The notes below the pieces were generated by a model that worked only from the letters and a program-made list of their open reading frames with translations, searched no databases and had not been told where the DNA came from. Shown piece after piece: positions 37,000 through 48,811 of a stretch of DNA of 64,000 bases; within the stretch, counting starts at the first letter, position 1; each line of letters begins with the position of its first letter. The position numbers and the translations under genes are program-made. Origin of the DNA: Aquila chrysaetos chrysaetos (Eukaryota; Chordata; Aves; Accipitriformes; Accipitridae). The stretch covers positions 4,030,001 through 4,094,000 of the forward strand of contig NC_044012.1 in assembly GCF_900496995.4 (NCBI RefSeq), given 5' to 3'.

Positions 37000-37318
37000 C
37001 TTATTCTTTTCCAACTCAACTTCCTGGCATGATGCTACGCTGCGGTTTGAGAGGAGACTGTCACAAGTTACAAAAAAGGAAATTGTCATCAAATCTAAGG
37101 GGAAAAAAATGTTCACAAAGAGAGTGGTGAAGCACTGGAACATGGATCCAGAGAGGCTGTGGAATCTCAGTTCTTGCAGAATTTCAAAATTTCTGAGGAC
37201 AAGGTCCTCCACGACCTGATCTAACTCAGAAATTAGCTCTGCTTTGAGCAGGAGCTTGGACCACGTGGCCTCCAGAGGTCCCTTCCAACCCCAGTTTTTC
37301 TATAAGGCTGTAATTCTA
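37000..37318 (+). mobile_element. CR1 LINE 3'-end fragment
   Basis: The segment contains the recognisable CR1 tail in order: GTTCACAAAGAGAGTGGTGA, GCACTGGAAC, GAGGCTGTGGAATCTC, CGACCTGATCTAACTC and AGAGGTCCCTTCCAACCCC, then a decayed terminal CTGTAATTCTA. This is the usual 5'-truncated, 3'-anchored insertion. It keeps no open reverse transcriptase frame. The left edge is uncertain, because similarity is clear only from about 37110. CR1 is the dominant LINE of birds. Confidence 0.85.
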
Positions 37319-38584
37319 AATTTGCTTTTTTCCAAACTGGAAAAAACAACACAAAAAGTTGTGATGCTTTTAGCAAAGCAAAATTTTTTTTTTTTCACAC
37401 AACCAAACTGTTCAACATTTGTGTATGTATAAAGAGCTGTAGAAATTGTGTCTTAACAGTGACATTTATTGTTATTTCTTCAAAAAGTAATAAATAACAA
37501 AAAAAAATTTAAACAATTCAACTTATCTTTTTTTTTTCTTCAAAGCTAAATTGAATTGATGCATTCCTGGGGAAGGTTTTAGTTTTGCAAAAACAGCATG
37601 TTCCAAGGAATTTTTGTGCCATAGGAAAATTTTTATCTACTTGCATCCGGTAATTGTTCTATTTTTCACTTTGAAAAGACCTCAGTTTGATCAGTTCAGC
37701 TTTCCTATTCTGGTTTACATTTATTTCCAACAGGAAGGCATATCTGTTAACAACTGAGTATTCTGCTAGTAATTGGAAATCTAATCCAATAAGCAATAGC
37801 TTTTTCTAGCACACGGCAAGAATGGAAAAAGGATATTTTGGACAAATTAGAGGTATTAATATGAATGTTTCACATACTAGGCATTGTTGAATTGCCATGG
37901 CAATTATCTCCATGGAGATTTCTAAAATATCGATTCCTGGGTACAGTGGTAAATGTTTCCACTATTGATCAGAGACTCATCCAGAGACCCCCAAATTTGT
38001 TGGTAATATGTGTGTCTTAGGGGTCCTGGGTTTCAAAGCAAGTAGAATTAGTTTGGATGCAATTTTGATTCTGTGTTACTGAATTGTTGTAGGAACTGCT
38101 CAAAGTTCACTTTAATTCACTTTTACAGTTTTCATTCAGCATGAAAATTTCAATTATTCCATTTAGTTTAGTCAAAAGAAGATGACAAGAAATGGGGTGG
38201 CTCAGAATTTCTGCAGGGGTTAGTATTTAGTGTAAATATAAAAAAAATACTGAAGACCAAGAATGTATAGAGTCTTATAAAACACAGGGTTTCAAATTGT
38301 AATTTGCAGACACCTGGGTTTCCAGGGACTGCTTCTAAGGGATCCACGAAACACTACTAAGAAAAGCAATCTTCTTGTTAGTAGGCTTAAATTCACTATT
38401 CAGGGACCACACATCTAATAGAAAACCTACAGCACAACAAATAGCTGAAAACCTCTACATGGAATAGATCTGCAGCTAAGTGCGTGAGCAGTATGTGTCT
38501 CATTTCTGTGAACAATGATTTATTTCACAACAATCCGTCAAGGAGGGAGTGAGATCCTGTCACACCGGTGTGGGAAGAAGCTGG

Positions 38585-38672
38585 CTCCGGTTCTATTTTT
38601 GCTGTTGCCACTAAGCTATTGTCTGACTTGGGGCATGTTGCTTCCCTTCTCTGTGCCTCTGTCCCTCCCCAG
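38585..38672 (+). mobile_element. MIR-like SINE remnant
   Basis: The order of words matches the MIR core: GGTTCTATTTTTGCTGTTGCC, then a decayed CTAGCTGTGTGACCTTGGGC-like segment, then TTGCTTCCCTTCTCTGTGCC. The match is diverged but collinear over about 85 bases. Confidence 0.65.
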
Positions 38673-41600
38673 ACTGAGTCTTGCCTTTCAGAATATAATT
38701 TCTCCAGCCTAGGGGCTGCATCTTATTATGTATTTATATAAGACTGAACACAACAAAGCCTCACTACTGACTAGAATCTTAACCACCCAAACGCTTCTGT
38801 AATCCTTCCTATCATAATAATCCTATCCATTTGTCTTGCTTAAAAAAGAAACAAATCTTGACTGTGATTATTTTACATGCCCAGGTATCATTCTCTTTTT
38901 TTTTTCTGCCTCTCTGATTTTGCTTTAGTGCCAGGAACCCATTCATTCCAGGAGTTCTGCGATTTTTATGGACTCCAAGAAATTGAATTAGCATCTTTCC
39001 TTACAGATTGCCATTCTGTTTGCTTTTGGAGAGGGTTTTTTATTATTAAAAAAAGAGTCAGCAAAATAACTATCTGACCGGAGACTTTGCCTCGCAGCAG
39101 AACAAAATACTCTGGGCGGTTCAGAGCATCGGCGTTATGATACAGGAAAGCCCCATCTCTGCAGCTCTTCTGTGTGGGCTGTTGCAGTGGGTAAGGCCTT
39201 GTTGTGTGCTCTGTACACAAACTCGTCAAGAAAACAATGAGCACTATCACTAATGAATTAATTACCATTTTTTTCCTATTAGCACGTTATATTTAACAGC
39301 TATAAGGACAAAACAGCTGCACTGAAGGACGAATAACACCACAGTTCAGAAAGGACTCTGTCCCTAAACACATCAGTCAAAGCCTTCAGATTTGTAAACA
39401 CTGTAAACATCCATGTTCACTCTCCATTGGGAATGACCTGCAGGAGTACTACAATAAACTGCTTCAGCTCTCTATGGCTCATGATGGACTGAGCTCACTG
39501 TGAAATGACTCTTTCTGGGAAGCCTCTCCCTTGTTTACTGCAATTCCTTGTTTTCTGGAAGAGACCACAGGATTGTTCTGGCTATTGTGAATGTGACCTC
39601 AAATGTCTTAGTTATTATTTCTATCACCAGGAGGATTTAGCAGCATGGTCAAGGGACCACAAAGAAATGTCCCCAGTTAGTGTGAAATGTTCACCTGGCA
39701 CCTGTGTCACACAATGAAGTTACTCCTTGAGTCAAAGTGCCCAAATGGAAATGGGTCATAAAACATCATTACACAATAACATGTCTCACAGAGAAAAGGT
39801 GTCTTGATGATATACTGAAAGCAAATGCATGGATGGCTTTAGGCCACAAAAAAAAAATCCAGAAAAACTCAAGCAAATCTGAAATCAGGGATCAATTCTT
39901 TTTCTCAATAGGAACTTGGTTTGGAACTGCTACTTGCTCTGCATGAAAGTATAATTTATTTTCTTAAAATCAGATGCTATTTGCCAAAGGAATTTATTAA
40001 ATGAATCACCTTGATTTGCTAAGCTTTTCTTTGCTGTGACAAAGTATTTAAACTATTTCAGGCCTGACCGCTTCAGTCATTTACTACCAGTGAAAGTTTG
40101 GCAGGGGCCAGCTTAGGAAATCTTCACGTGATGGACTGGGGAGGAATAGCTGTTCATTCCAGCCACAGCTGGAAAGTTTCACAGCTGCTTTCTCATTTGG
40201 CGTTTTCTCATTGGACTCTTAAGTCTTTCTGTGCTTAAGGAAGAATTCTTTGCAGTGATTTGCCTGTGCAGCTTTGCTCACTTCCCTGATGAAAGCACCA
40301 GGAGAAGTGGCTACTCTGATCTTCTCTGAGTGCCTCTGAAAAAGCACTGTTTCTTTTTTCAAGCATCTTCCCACGCTTCTGGACTGAGGCCCTGGTTCTG
40401 TGATCATTAATACCAGACCTCTGCACTGCTCATCTGCCAGAAATACGCATTTGATGTGGATCAGACATCGGCACATGATCGTATTTCTGGTGAAGTAGCT
40501 GGAGTGCAGAACACAGTGTTTACGCTAATTTTCCCCTGCTTTGAAGAGGACAGACAATTTCTGATCGAGTGAAAATGTTGTAACAGTAGCTGCAGAAGGT
40601 GCTTCATCTAGAAGTGAGACTTCTGGTCCAACGTAAACTTGTCATTATGTTTTAATACATTTGAATAGGCAAGTTTGCTTACTCTGGATCAGTGCTCTGT
40701 GTGATATGATTCTGCCATGACTTTTCTGATCTGACACAAGGAGCCCTTAAGCTGGATTTATTTTATTGTTGAATCATGACCTCAGGGATTTGTAAGACAA
40801 ATGAGCTGCAGCCAAAGATTTTAAGGCAATTTTTAAGTGGAATCTTGGCCATACTGAAGTCAACAGCAAAACTCTGTATTCTTTTTTGGGACAAAACCAC
40901 TTGGTTACTGAAACATGAACTTTCTGCAGGAACATATGGACCAGGTTCAGTGTGGCTTGAATTTCTGGCCTGGGTCTTCAAGGAGAGGAATATTCATTCT
41001 CTCAGAATGATGGAGAGCTCATCCCACCCTTCAGCTGGGAAGGGGGCAGGAGCAGACTCACACCGGGATCCTGAGCATCCTAAACACTTTCCAACCCACC
41101 CTTTTCACTGACAAAGCCACTCTGCAGCATTCCTGACCCACTACTGCAGTTTATGGCTCCCACATTTACCCTGGTTCAAGCATTAGCTAGGAAACACTAA
41201 AATGATCTTTGTTTTGGAGAAGGTGTTTAAACCTCCTGTACCTCTCATAGGTGTCCTTCCAGACAGTGACTAAGTAGTCTGAGCTGGATAAAAGACATTT
41301 CTCCTGTCTCTCCCTCAGATTCTTTTCCTAGACATTTTGCAAGGCCCAAGATCCATTCTACTGCAGAATGGAAATATTTTGGAAGAGGAAATATAATATG
41401 GCATATATATAACTGCGGGATACAGAAAGCACCCCCAGTCTGATCCCATCAGAGCTTTCATGAATATTGACATCCGTAGCAAATTTTTCATCATCAAATT
41501 TTCAGAACCGCTGAACCAGCTGAGTTACTTTTTAATGTTACTTTGATTAAAACATGAATTTTCTTTCAACCAATAAATGAGCTTAGCTAAAAAATGATTT

Positions 41601-43925
41601 GCATTAGTAGAGTGTACTGGTTGACTCAAAGACAAGTTAATTACAGAATACAATGCAGAAAACCCTTGCCTACTTGAAGGAGACTGCTACAAAAAGAAAA
41701 AAAAAAGAAAAGGTGTTATCTTTTTTTAAATTAAATTGCCTGTTACTGGGGATGGTACTTTATTCAACATGAAACAGAGCTTAGATGAAATGAGGAAGGA
41801 AAAGAGAAAACAAGACTGGGAAGACGCTGGGAGAAAAAGAAAAAAAAACACACTAAATGAAATTAAAAGGCTGAAGGAAAGAATGAGTATTTTTTGCTGT
41901 ATTCTTCAAAAGGGTCCAGGGAGGACTATGGTAACACTGAGGGATGTGGGAAGGAAGAGAACAGAACTGAATTGTGCTCTATACTCTGCTGGTTTAAGGG
42001 AATTTCTGCTACAGTTGCAGCAACTAAGTCAGAGCTGGGCTCTGATTTATACCAAGAAAAGGAAGTTCTTAACCAAAACAATTTCTATGCAGCTACCACA
42101 GACTCCCTTGTAATTTTCCTTGGGAGCAAGGCAAAACCAAGGCCACAGCCTGAACAGACTAGGCTGAGCCTTGCTTTCAACTCAGAAAATCTTCACGCAG
42201 AACATATAATTTCAAAAACTAGCTTTAAACACTAGGCTGATATAATTCTCTGTGTTGATTCCTTCCAGATTATATATGTGGATATTAATTATGTAAATAA
42301 ATTTATCATGGATGCACTTAATTACATTAATTACACATGATCATGAATATAAATGCGTGTGCCATGCCAAAGGCCAGGGAGAGGCCCCGCTGAAATTCAG
42401 AACAAGACCTTCTGGTCCCATTTTAGTATGATAATAGCCTCTTTGATAAGATCTCTGGAGACATCTTTCTGCAGATTAGAGCTACTTGTTCCAGTATAGG
42501 ACCATTCAGAACTCGAAAGTATTCCCAAGCTTGACCTCTCAGGTCCAAAAACATGGTATCACTAAAGGAATTCACCCAGAGAAGAAAAGATTGCAAAATT
42601 TCAAAAATTGCAAGATAATTTTTCCATAGCCATGCGTGCAGTGCATGCTTGCAAAGAGTCTAATCATTTTTAGGGTCATTGCCTTTAATTTCAGTGTACA
42701 ATCCACCTCAAAAAAGCTACAGGATCTGAAAAAATTTATGCATGAATTCAGATCAATATAATGAATACCAGGTTGTCATCTGTGTTTCCTGACATTGTTT
42801 GTACAGGATAGAAGATTATAACAGTACAGTTATAATTATGTTATCAAAAGCATTGGATATAGTGAGCTAGTTGGATACCTGCACTTGGCTCTCTTATTGC
42901 TCTTTCCTCACTCAACCTTTCATTTATCCAATATCTGGAAAATGAATAGCATATGAACCAAACACCACTTCACATTCGATATTCCTCCAAAGCTCAGAAT
43001 AATTTTATTCATTTTTGAATATACCTTCAGCTCTAGGTCAGACAAACTGTGGTAATGACAGCTTTTTAGAGTCATTTCAGCATCTCACATAAAAAGGGAT
43101 TTAAGTCCCTGCTTCTCACAGTACATCACTTTTATTGTCTTTATGGCAAGTCTGGACATGCCTGAATTCTCTGCCTATCAGCCAGCCCTGCTCTAAACCG
43201 CTATTTGATCATAAGTAAAAACGGAAACCATTCCTGTAAATATCTGGAGATTTATGGAGGTCTAGGAGTGTGGTGGACTTGGGTTTTTTACAGTGAATCA
43301 GTTCATAGTTTATGGTCTAATCACCCCACAGACACAACACTTTTAAAGCCTTTCCAAGGTGCATGTATTTTACACATTTGGATTTTCCTGTGTTTTGTAA
43401 TGACGAGCTCTAAGAGAACCATTGAGCACTAATTTCCACATGTTTTCATGGCTGTAAAAGATTAAAATATAATCCTATAATCCAAGTGATGGACAACATC
43501 TGTAGATGCATTTGCCTATTTAAGCTTCACAAATCAGGAATGTCTTCATAATTAATTCTCTGAAAACAATAAAATGATTTAAAGATGTCATTAAAGACCT
43601 AATTTAGTCTACTGAACCATCATTACAACATAAAACCTAGCTTGGCTCAGAAATTATTGCCAATTTGCACCTGAGTCTAGACTTCCCTTGTGTCTATATT
43701 GGCAAGGCAACACGTAGGTACAGGCTTGAGGTGATTTGGAGAGATTTCCTTCGTGGAAAAGGGGGCCTGTGCTCTGCACTAATGCATGTCAAAGGGGGCT
43801 TTTATTTGCCTCAGTTGCAATGGTCCTGTGGGACATCAGGCTCTTTCTAAAAGGACCCTGACATGTCCAGCAAGGATAGAGGGAGCATTTCTAGATGCAT
43901 AAAACTTGAGGACCTGTGGGGGAAA

Positions 43926-43942
43926 TTTTTTTTTTTTTTTTT
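43926..43942. repeat. poly(T) tract, 17 T
   Basis: A pure T homopolymer with no clear element attached; it may be the tail of an unrecognised minus-strand retroposon. Confidence 0.85.
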
Positions 43943-45013
43943 CCCAAGATCCAACTTACTCTAAAGGAATTTTGAACAAGAGTGAAATACCCAGCATATA
44001 TGGACTCTAACCTAAAGCAGTGAGGTTCCTCACCCAAACAGTGCTCAGGTGTTTAACATCTGAGAGTTGACCTACTAAAAATTTATCCAAGAGCTGGTGA
44101 CAGAATAGGGCTTTCAAAGCCAGTCTAGTGCCTAGCTGGGATGTTCTGGCCAGTCAGACATAAAACCAACCGTGCCTTAACTGGTGCCAGTGTTCACATC
44201 AGTATGTAGGATATTGGGGTGGATATAATGCCTGCCATGTTTACATACTCCCTTCACTTGTCACTGCTTAACATTGCCTAATTAGCAGCTTTACAGAATG
44301 CCTTTGGGACATTCTTATATCTGAGCAGTGCCATAGAAAAGCAATGTTGGGTAGGTCTTGTATAGCATCAAAGTCAGAGTAGAGCTGAGAAAACAGAGCA
44401 CTTTAACCCTAATTTGACACATTATTAAATTCAAAAAGGACAGGAAAAAAACATCCTCGTGAAAGGGGACCATGATGAGTCTTTTTCTTTCCACAACCTG
44501 CCAACAGTAAATTAGTATTCAGTGCTCTCTGAAGGAGGAATGCTTTTCTTGTGCTGTACCACTTCAAAAATGGTTCTTCAGAAAGTGTTTCTAAGCATGC
44601 AGGGAATAGCTGAAGATCTTGAAAGAAAGGAGCACATTCAAACCAGCACTTGGCTCTTGCAAAGATTTTAGCTTTCTATGACCCCAGTCCTCCTATTCTT
44701 CTATAACTACCATCCAAAAAGAAATATTTTCATCCAGCTGGCCTCCCTGTAACAAAATAAGCGAGGATCTTTGTAAGATGTACTGTGTTAATTTGTAAAC
44801 TGGGCACTTCTCTGGGATTCGTGTGCTCCTAGCTCTAATTTATTCGTTCATGTGACATTTATTCCCAGCATAGTGACTCTGGCAAGTCACAGAAGGGCTG
44901 CAGCAGGCCTGGCTCTGGCCAGGGCAAGATAGGCAGTTACCAAGGAGAGCCATGAGCTCACTGCTGTGGTGGAAGGACTCAACTGGCCACTGCAAGGGGC
45001 TGGAGGGAGACCG

Positions 45014-45441
45014 TGTCCTGGTTTTGGCTGGAATAAATTTATTTTTCTTCTTAGTAGCCAGTATAGTGCTGTGTTTTGGATTTAGGATGAGAATAATGTT
45101 GATAACACACTGATGTTTTAGTTGTTGCTAAGCAGTGTTTATACTAAGTCAAGGATTTTTCAGCTTTTCATACTGCCCTGCCAGTGGAGTCTGGGAATAC
45201 ACAAGAAGCTGGGAGGGGACACAGCCAGGACAGCTGACCCAAAGGAGCCATTATTATTATTATTGTTAATATTATTGTTGTTATTATTATTATTATTATT
45301 ATTTCCCTTCCTTTTCTGTTGTATTAAACTGTCTTTATCTCAATCCACGAGTTTTACTTTTTTTTTCCCCCTGATTCTCTCCCCCATCCCACTGCGGGGA
45401 GCGGGGAGTGAGCAAGCAGTGCGTGGGGTTACACCACGACA
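45014..45441 (+). mobile_element. avian ERV LTR, internally deleted (LTR A)
   Basis: The element starts TGTCCTGGTTTTGGCTGG and ends CCACGACA, giving TG...CA termini. It shares long stretches with the second LTR at 48250-48806, including the ATAACACACTGATG block and the ATTAAA poly(A) signal region (45323-45328). Compared with that copy it lacks about 130-145 bp in the middle, including the TATA box, and has an expanded ATT microsatellite instead. No convincing target-site duplication is seen (GACCG before, GAGTG after). No viral coding sequence adjoins it. The family resembles ERVL-type LTRs of birds; the subfamily is not assigned. Confidence 0.88.
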
Positions 45442-48249
45442 GAGTGGTTTTCTCTGCACCAGCTGTTGCCAGTCCCACCGTCCTGCTGGCAATGAAAGCA
45501 TGAGCCCTGATCCCCAAGGATCACAGCTCAGCTCTTCGTATAGTTCTGTTCTTTCTCTCTTCTGCCCTTTCACCGGACAGGGGCCTCCACACCTAGACCA
45601 TATTCGCAGAGTGGTGAAATTCACTTTTGCCTACTAGAAACCTTGGATAGATCCAAGTTCCATCTCATTTCCACTGCTTTGATTTAGACTGACATCAGGT
45701 CTTTAATTCCCCTGAAGCTTTGAGCTCTTTTACAAAATTAAATCATTTACTTATCTGTTACTGATCATTTTCTTATTTTCCTTCCCTAGGCGATTAAGTG
45801 AGATAGTATCTGTAAGCACTTTGAAGATGTAAAAGTGCTTATTACTATATTTGGAAAGTCATCAGAATCATAAAGTTACAGTGTACAAATACTTAAAAAA
45901 AAAGCCAGACACCACCTCCTGCCTCACCAACACTGCTAGATGCTGGGTCCTCCTCACCCTGAATTATGTGCTGCTGTTTAACACACTGCACAAATCCCAC
46001 CAGTTGTCCAGATGAGGACAAAAAGAGGCAGCATCTAATCCGAGATCTCAGTTTATTCCTAAAGACATCCCCTGGGATCCAAAGCTTTCATTTCCCTGAA
46101 GCAGAAAGGCAATTTTACATCACCATTTTCTGGCCTTGCATATGTAAGTAAACAGCTCTGGTTCCACGACTTGAATATCATGGCATACAAATTATAGCAT
46201 GATTCAAGATGCTGCTTCACATGCGGTTCATCTGTCCCTTCTGAGAGACTATTAATTGCTGGGAGCTAGACAGGGCAGACTGCTGGCACATGGTACTTCA
46301 ATTTAATCTGTTAGTGCCTGGGAGTCAACACCCTGAGGGAATGGAAGGGAATGGAAAGGAGGTGCAAGGTGGAGCCATTCCAAATTTAGGTCAGGAAGAG
46401 TCATAAGGACACAGAGCATCTGACAGATGGATTTCCCTGTTCTCCAGTCTACAGTAATTGAAGAATTATTGTGCAATTAATGACAAAATAATATAAAGTA
46501 GAAAATAGATTCAGGGTAGATGTTAAAATTGGGGAGGGGATATCGAAGGTGGTGAAAAGGTGTACCATGACATCACTTGGTTTATGTCCTTTTATCTCCT
46601 GGACATAATCAATCTTGGGGGAAGGAATATACTCTGGAACAGGGGTCTTGCCTTCACTCAGCAGTTTTTGCAGCCAGGCTTTTGAGGGCTCCTGTAATAT
46701 GAATCCTCAGTCACCTGAACTGTATTGACCTCCTTGTACATTTGAAAAGCTTGTTTTCTTCTTAGAGGTCTCCCTGTTGGCTTTTCCAGAGCTTCTCTTT
46801 AGACTTTCATCTTGGAAAGACTTCAGTCAAACCAACCAGAAAAAGAAAGAAGCCTCAATTAGAATTGTTTTTCATTGCTCATATGTGACGTGTCTTACTG
46901 ACCTTTCAGTGAATCTGTTAACCCTGGACACCGTGAAACTTTAATTTCCTTAAGCGGCAAGGAGAAATTAACAGCTGAAAGGCCTCTGCTGCAAAGCTTT
47001 CCAGCGCTGTGCAATGAGGTTGCAGCTAGACTGTGTACCTCTGAGCTGCTGGAGCGCAAGTTTTATCCCCCAATCCACATCACAACAGCATCCAGAATGC
47101 ATCACTTCACCTCCGAACTCAGTAAAACAACATATGTTTAAGTTGTAGGAGCTAACAAGTATCAGGACTCTTTTCTAAATCTCAGAGAAGTGCAGAGAAT
47201 ATAGCAAAGGAACAGCAGTGTCTGCAGAACTTCAAGATACCTTGTACCTTCTTTACAAAGCTTACAGAGCTTTTCTAGAGTATTAACTGTCTCCAGAGTG
47301 CTTTGTGCTTCTCTGGTACCAAATCACGTCTGCTCAGCTAATGCTTTTACAATCCAAAGAAACTATTTTATCTGATTATTTTTTGGCCATTTGATGTTAG
47401 GTTTTGAAACTGCTCTTACAAATGAGCCATATGAACTGAGAAGAATGTGAAAAATTAACTCAAGCACCTTTCAGAGAAATACCCTTACAGTCAGCTGCTG
47501 CTGTGGAAGAAACAACTGTACTGAGCCTAGAACAGGAAGCACCAAGACCCATTTAGCCCCTTTTTTGCATCTAAACAGGAAATTGTGTAAGCATGTTTTA
47601 AGGAACAAAGTGGAGAGCTCTGCGATCTGAACTCTGCTCAAGCCCAGAGATGGTGGGACTGAATCTGCAGTCTTGATTTTCAGCAGTTCGGAGGAGTACG
47701 CATGAAAACAGGTTGTTCATTGATCTTAAACACAGCAATTCAACACCTTGTCTATGCACAACAGAAGCAAAAAGAATTCAACAAGAATAGAAAAGGTGTT
47801 GGTTTTAATTCTAGATCAGTGATAAGGAATAAGGAAAACAGTTCTTTTAATGTGCTGTCTCTATGGTAACTGTGTAACAGGGCACTTACTACATGTATTT
47901 GCTCACTGCTTTTTGCATTGCACAGGAAACATACATGTATCTTCTATATGACTCCAACATCTGTTGATTTTATTGACTAACCACATAAAAGACCAGAAGA
48001 TGTGCAAAAATTGGAATTAAATTATCTAATTTCAGATGTCAGTTTCAGAGCTAGACAGCCCAAAACCCCCTATTTTAACTAACCAGTTTTTTATCAGTGG
48101 GAAAGCAATGACTAAGAGGGAAATATTCCCTCCAGTGAAGTCTTGACCTTTGTGGGCAGGAGAAAAGATTTTTTTTTTTTTGTCTGTGCCAGAGCTGTGT
48201 CTACTTTCTCTTTCCTATGCTCACTGTGTCTCAAGCATGGATGTAAGAA
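45442..48249. other. sequence between the two LTRs, not a provirus interior
   Basis: These 2.8 kb show no gag, pol or env similarity, no primer-binding site after LTR A and no polypurine tract before LTR B. A MIR-like tail is near 45.79-45.85 kb, and a T13 tract at 48169-48181 lies just before LTR B. I see no gene. Confidence 0.6.
45785..45855 (+). mobile_element. possible MIR-type SINE 3' tail
   Basis: GATTAAGTGAGATAGTATCTG followed by TAAGCACTTTGAAGATG and a TTATTACTATATT end matches the typical order of a MIR 3' region (ATTAAATGAG, then TGTAAAGCGCTTTGAGA). It is short and old. Confidence 0.45.
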
Positions 48250-48811
48250 AGTCCTGGTTTCAGCTGCAATAAAGTTAATTTTCTTCTTAGTAGCTGGTAT
48301 AGTGCTGAGTTTTGGATTTAGGATGAGAATAATGTTGATAACACACTGATGTTTTAGTTGTTGCTAAGCAGTGTTTATACTAAGTCAAGGACTTTTCAGC
48401 TTTTCGTACTGCCCTGCCAGCGGTGGCTGGGAATGCACAACAAGCTGGGAGGGGACACAGCCAGGACAGCTGAGCCAAAGGGGTATTCCATACCATATTA
48501 TGTCATGCCCAGTATATAAACTGGGAGGAGTTGCTCAGGGGGCACCATGGCTCAGGTGATTGGCTGGGCATCGGTCAGCGGGTGGGAGCAATTGCATTGT
48601 GCATCGCTTGTTTTGTATATTCCCTTATTATTATTATTGTTATTAGTTCCCTTCCTCTTCTGTCCTATTAAACTGTCTTTGTCTCAACCCGTGAGTTTTA
48701 CTTTTTTTTTTTTCTGCCCGATTCTCTCCCTCATCCCACTGGGGGTGGGGGGAGTGAGCGAGCGGCTGCATGGTGCTTAATTGCCAGCTGGGATTAAACC
48801 ACAACAAAGAA
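48245..48811. repeat. 5-bp target-site duplication around LTR B
   Basis: AAGAA at 48245-48249 is repeated as AAGAA at 48807-48811, immediately outside the LTR ends. A 5-bp duplication directly around a single LTR marks this as a solo LTR left by recombination between the two LTRs of an integrated element. Confidence 0.8.
48250..48806 (+). mobile_element. avian ERV solo LTR, full length (LTR B)
   Basis: This 557-bp LTR begins AGTCCTGG (first T changed to A) and ends CACAACA. It carries the ATAACACACTGATG block, TATATAAA at 48513-48520, a region reading TTGCTCAGGGGGCACC after it, a short ATT microsatellite, an ATTAAA poly(A) signal at 48667-48672, a T tract, and a terminal GGATTAAACCACAACA. 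It is the same family and orientation as the LTR 2.8 kb upstream. No internal viral sequence remains. It could still supply a promoter or poly(A) site; no use is shown. Confidence 0.93.

Larger units (their letters stand above)
37319..45013. other. intergenic, no gene recognised
   Basis: AT-leaning unique sequence with a MIR-like fragment near 38.6 kb and a T17 tract at 43926-43942. A Lys-rich open frame at 41736-42113 follows an A-rich tract and is not believed to be a gene. Confidence 0.5.

Noticed and set aside
41736..42113. 125-codon Lys/Arg-rich + ORF
   Set aside because: It follows an A-rich tract and the Lys content reflects A-rich sequence. An overlapping frame is equally open and no domain is seen.
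45014..48806. The two LTRs as the ends of one provirus
   Set aside because: LTR B has its own AAGAA duplication on both sides, there is no viral sequence or primer-binding site between them, and the LTRs differ by a large indel. They are better read as separate insertions.
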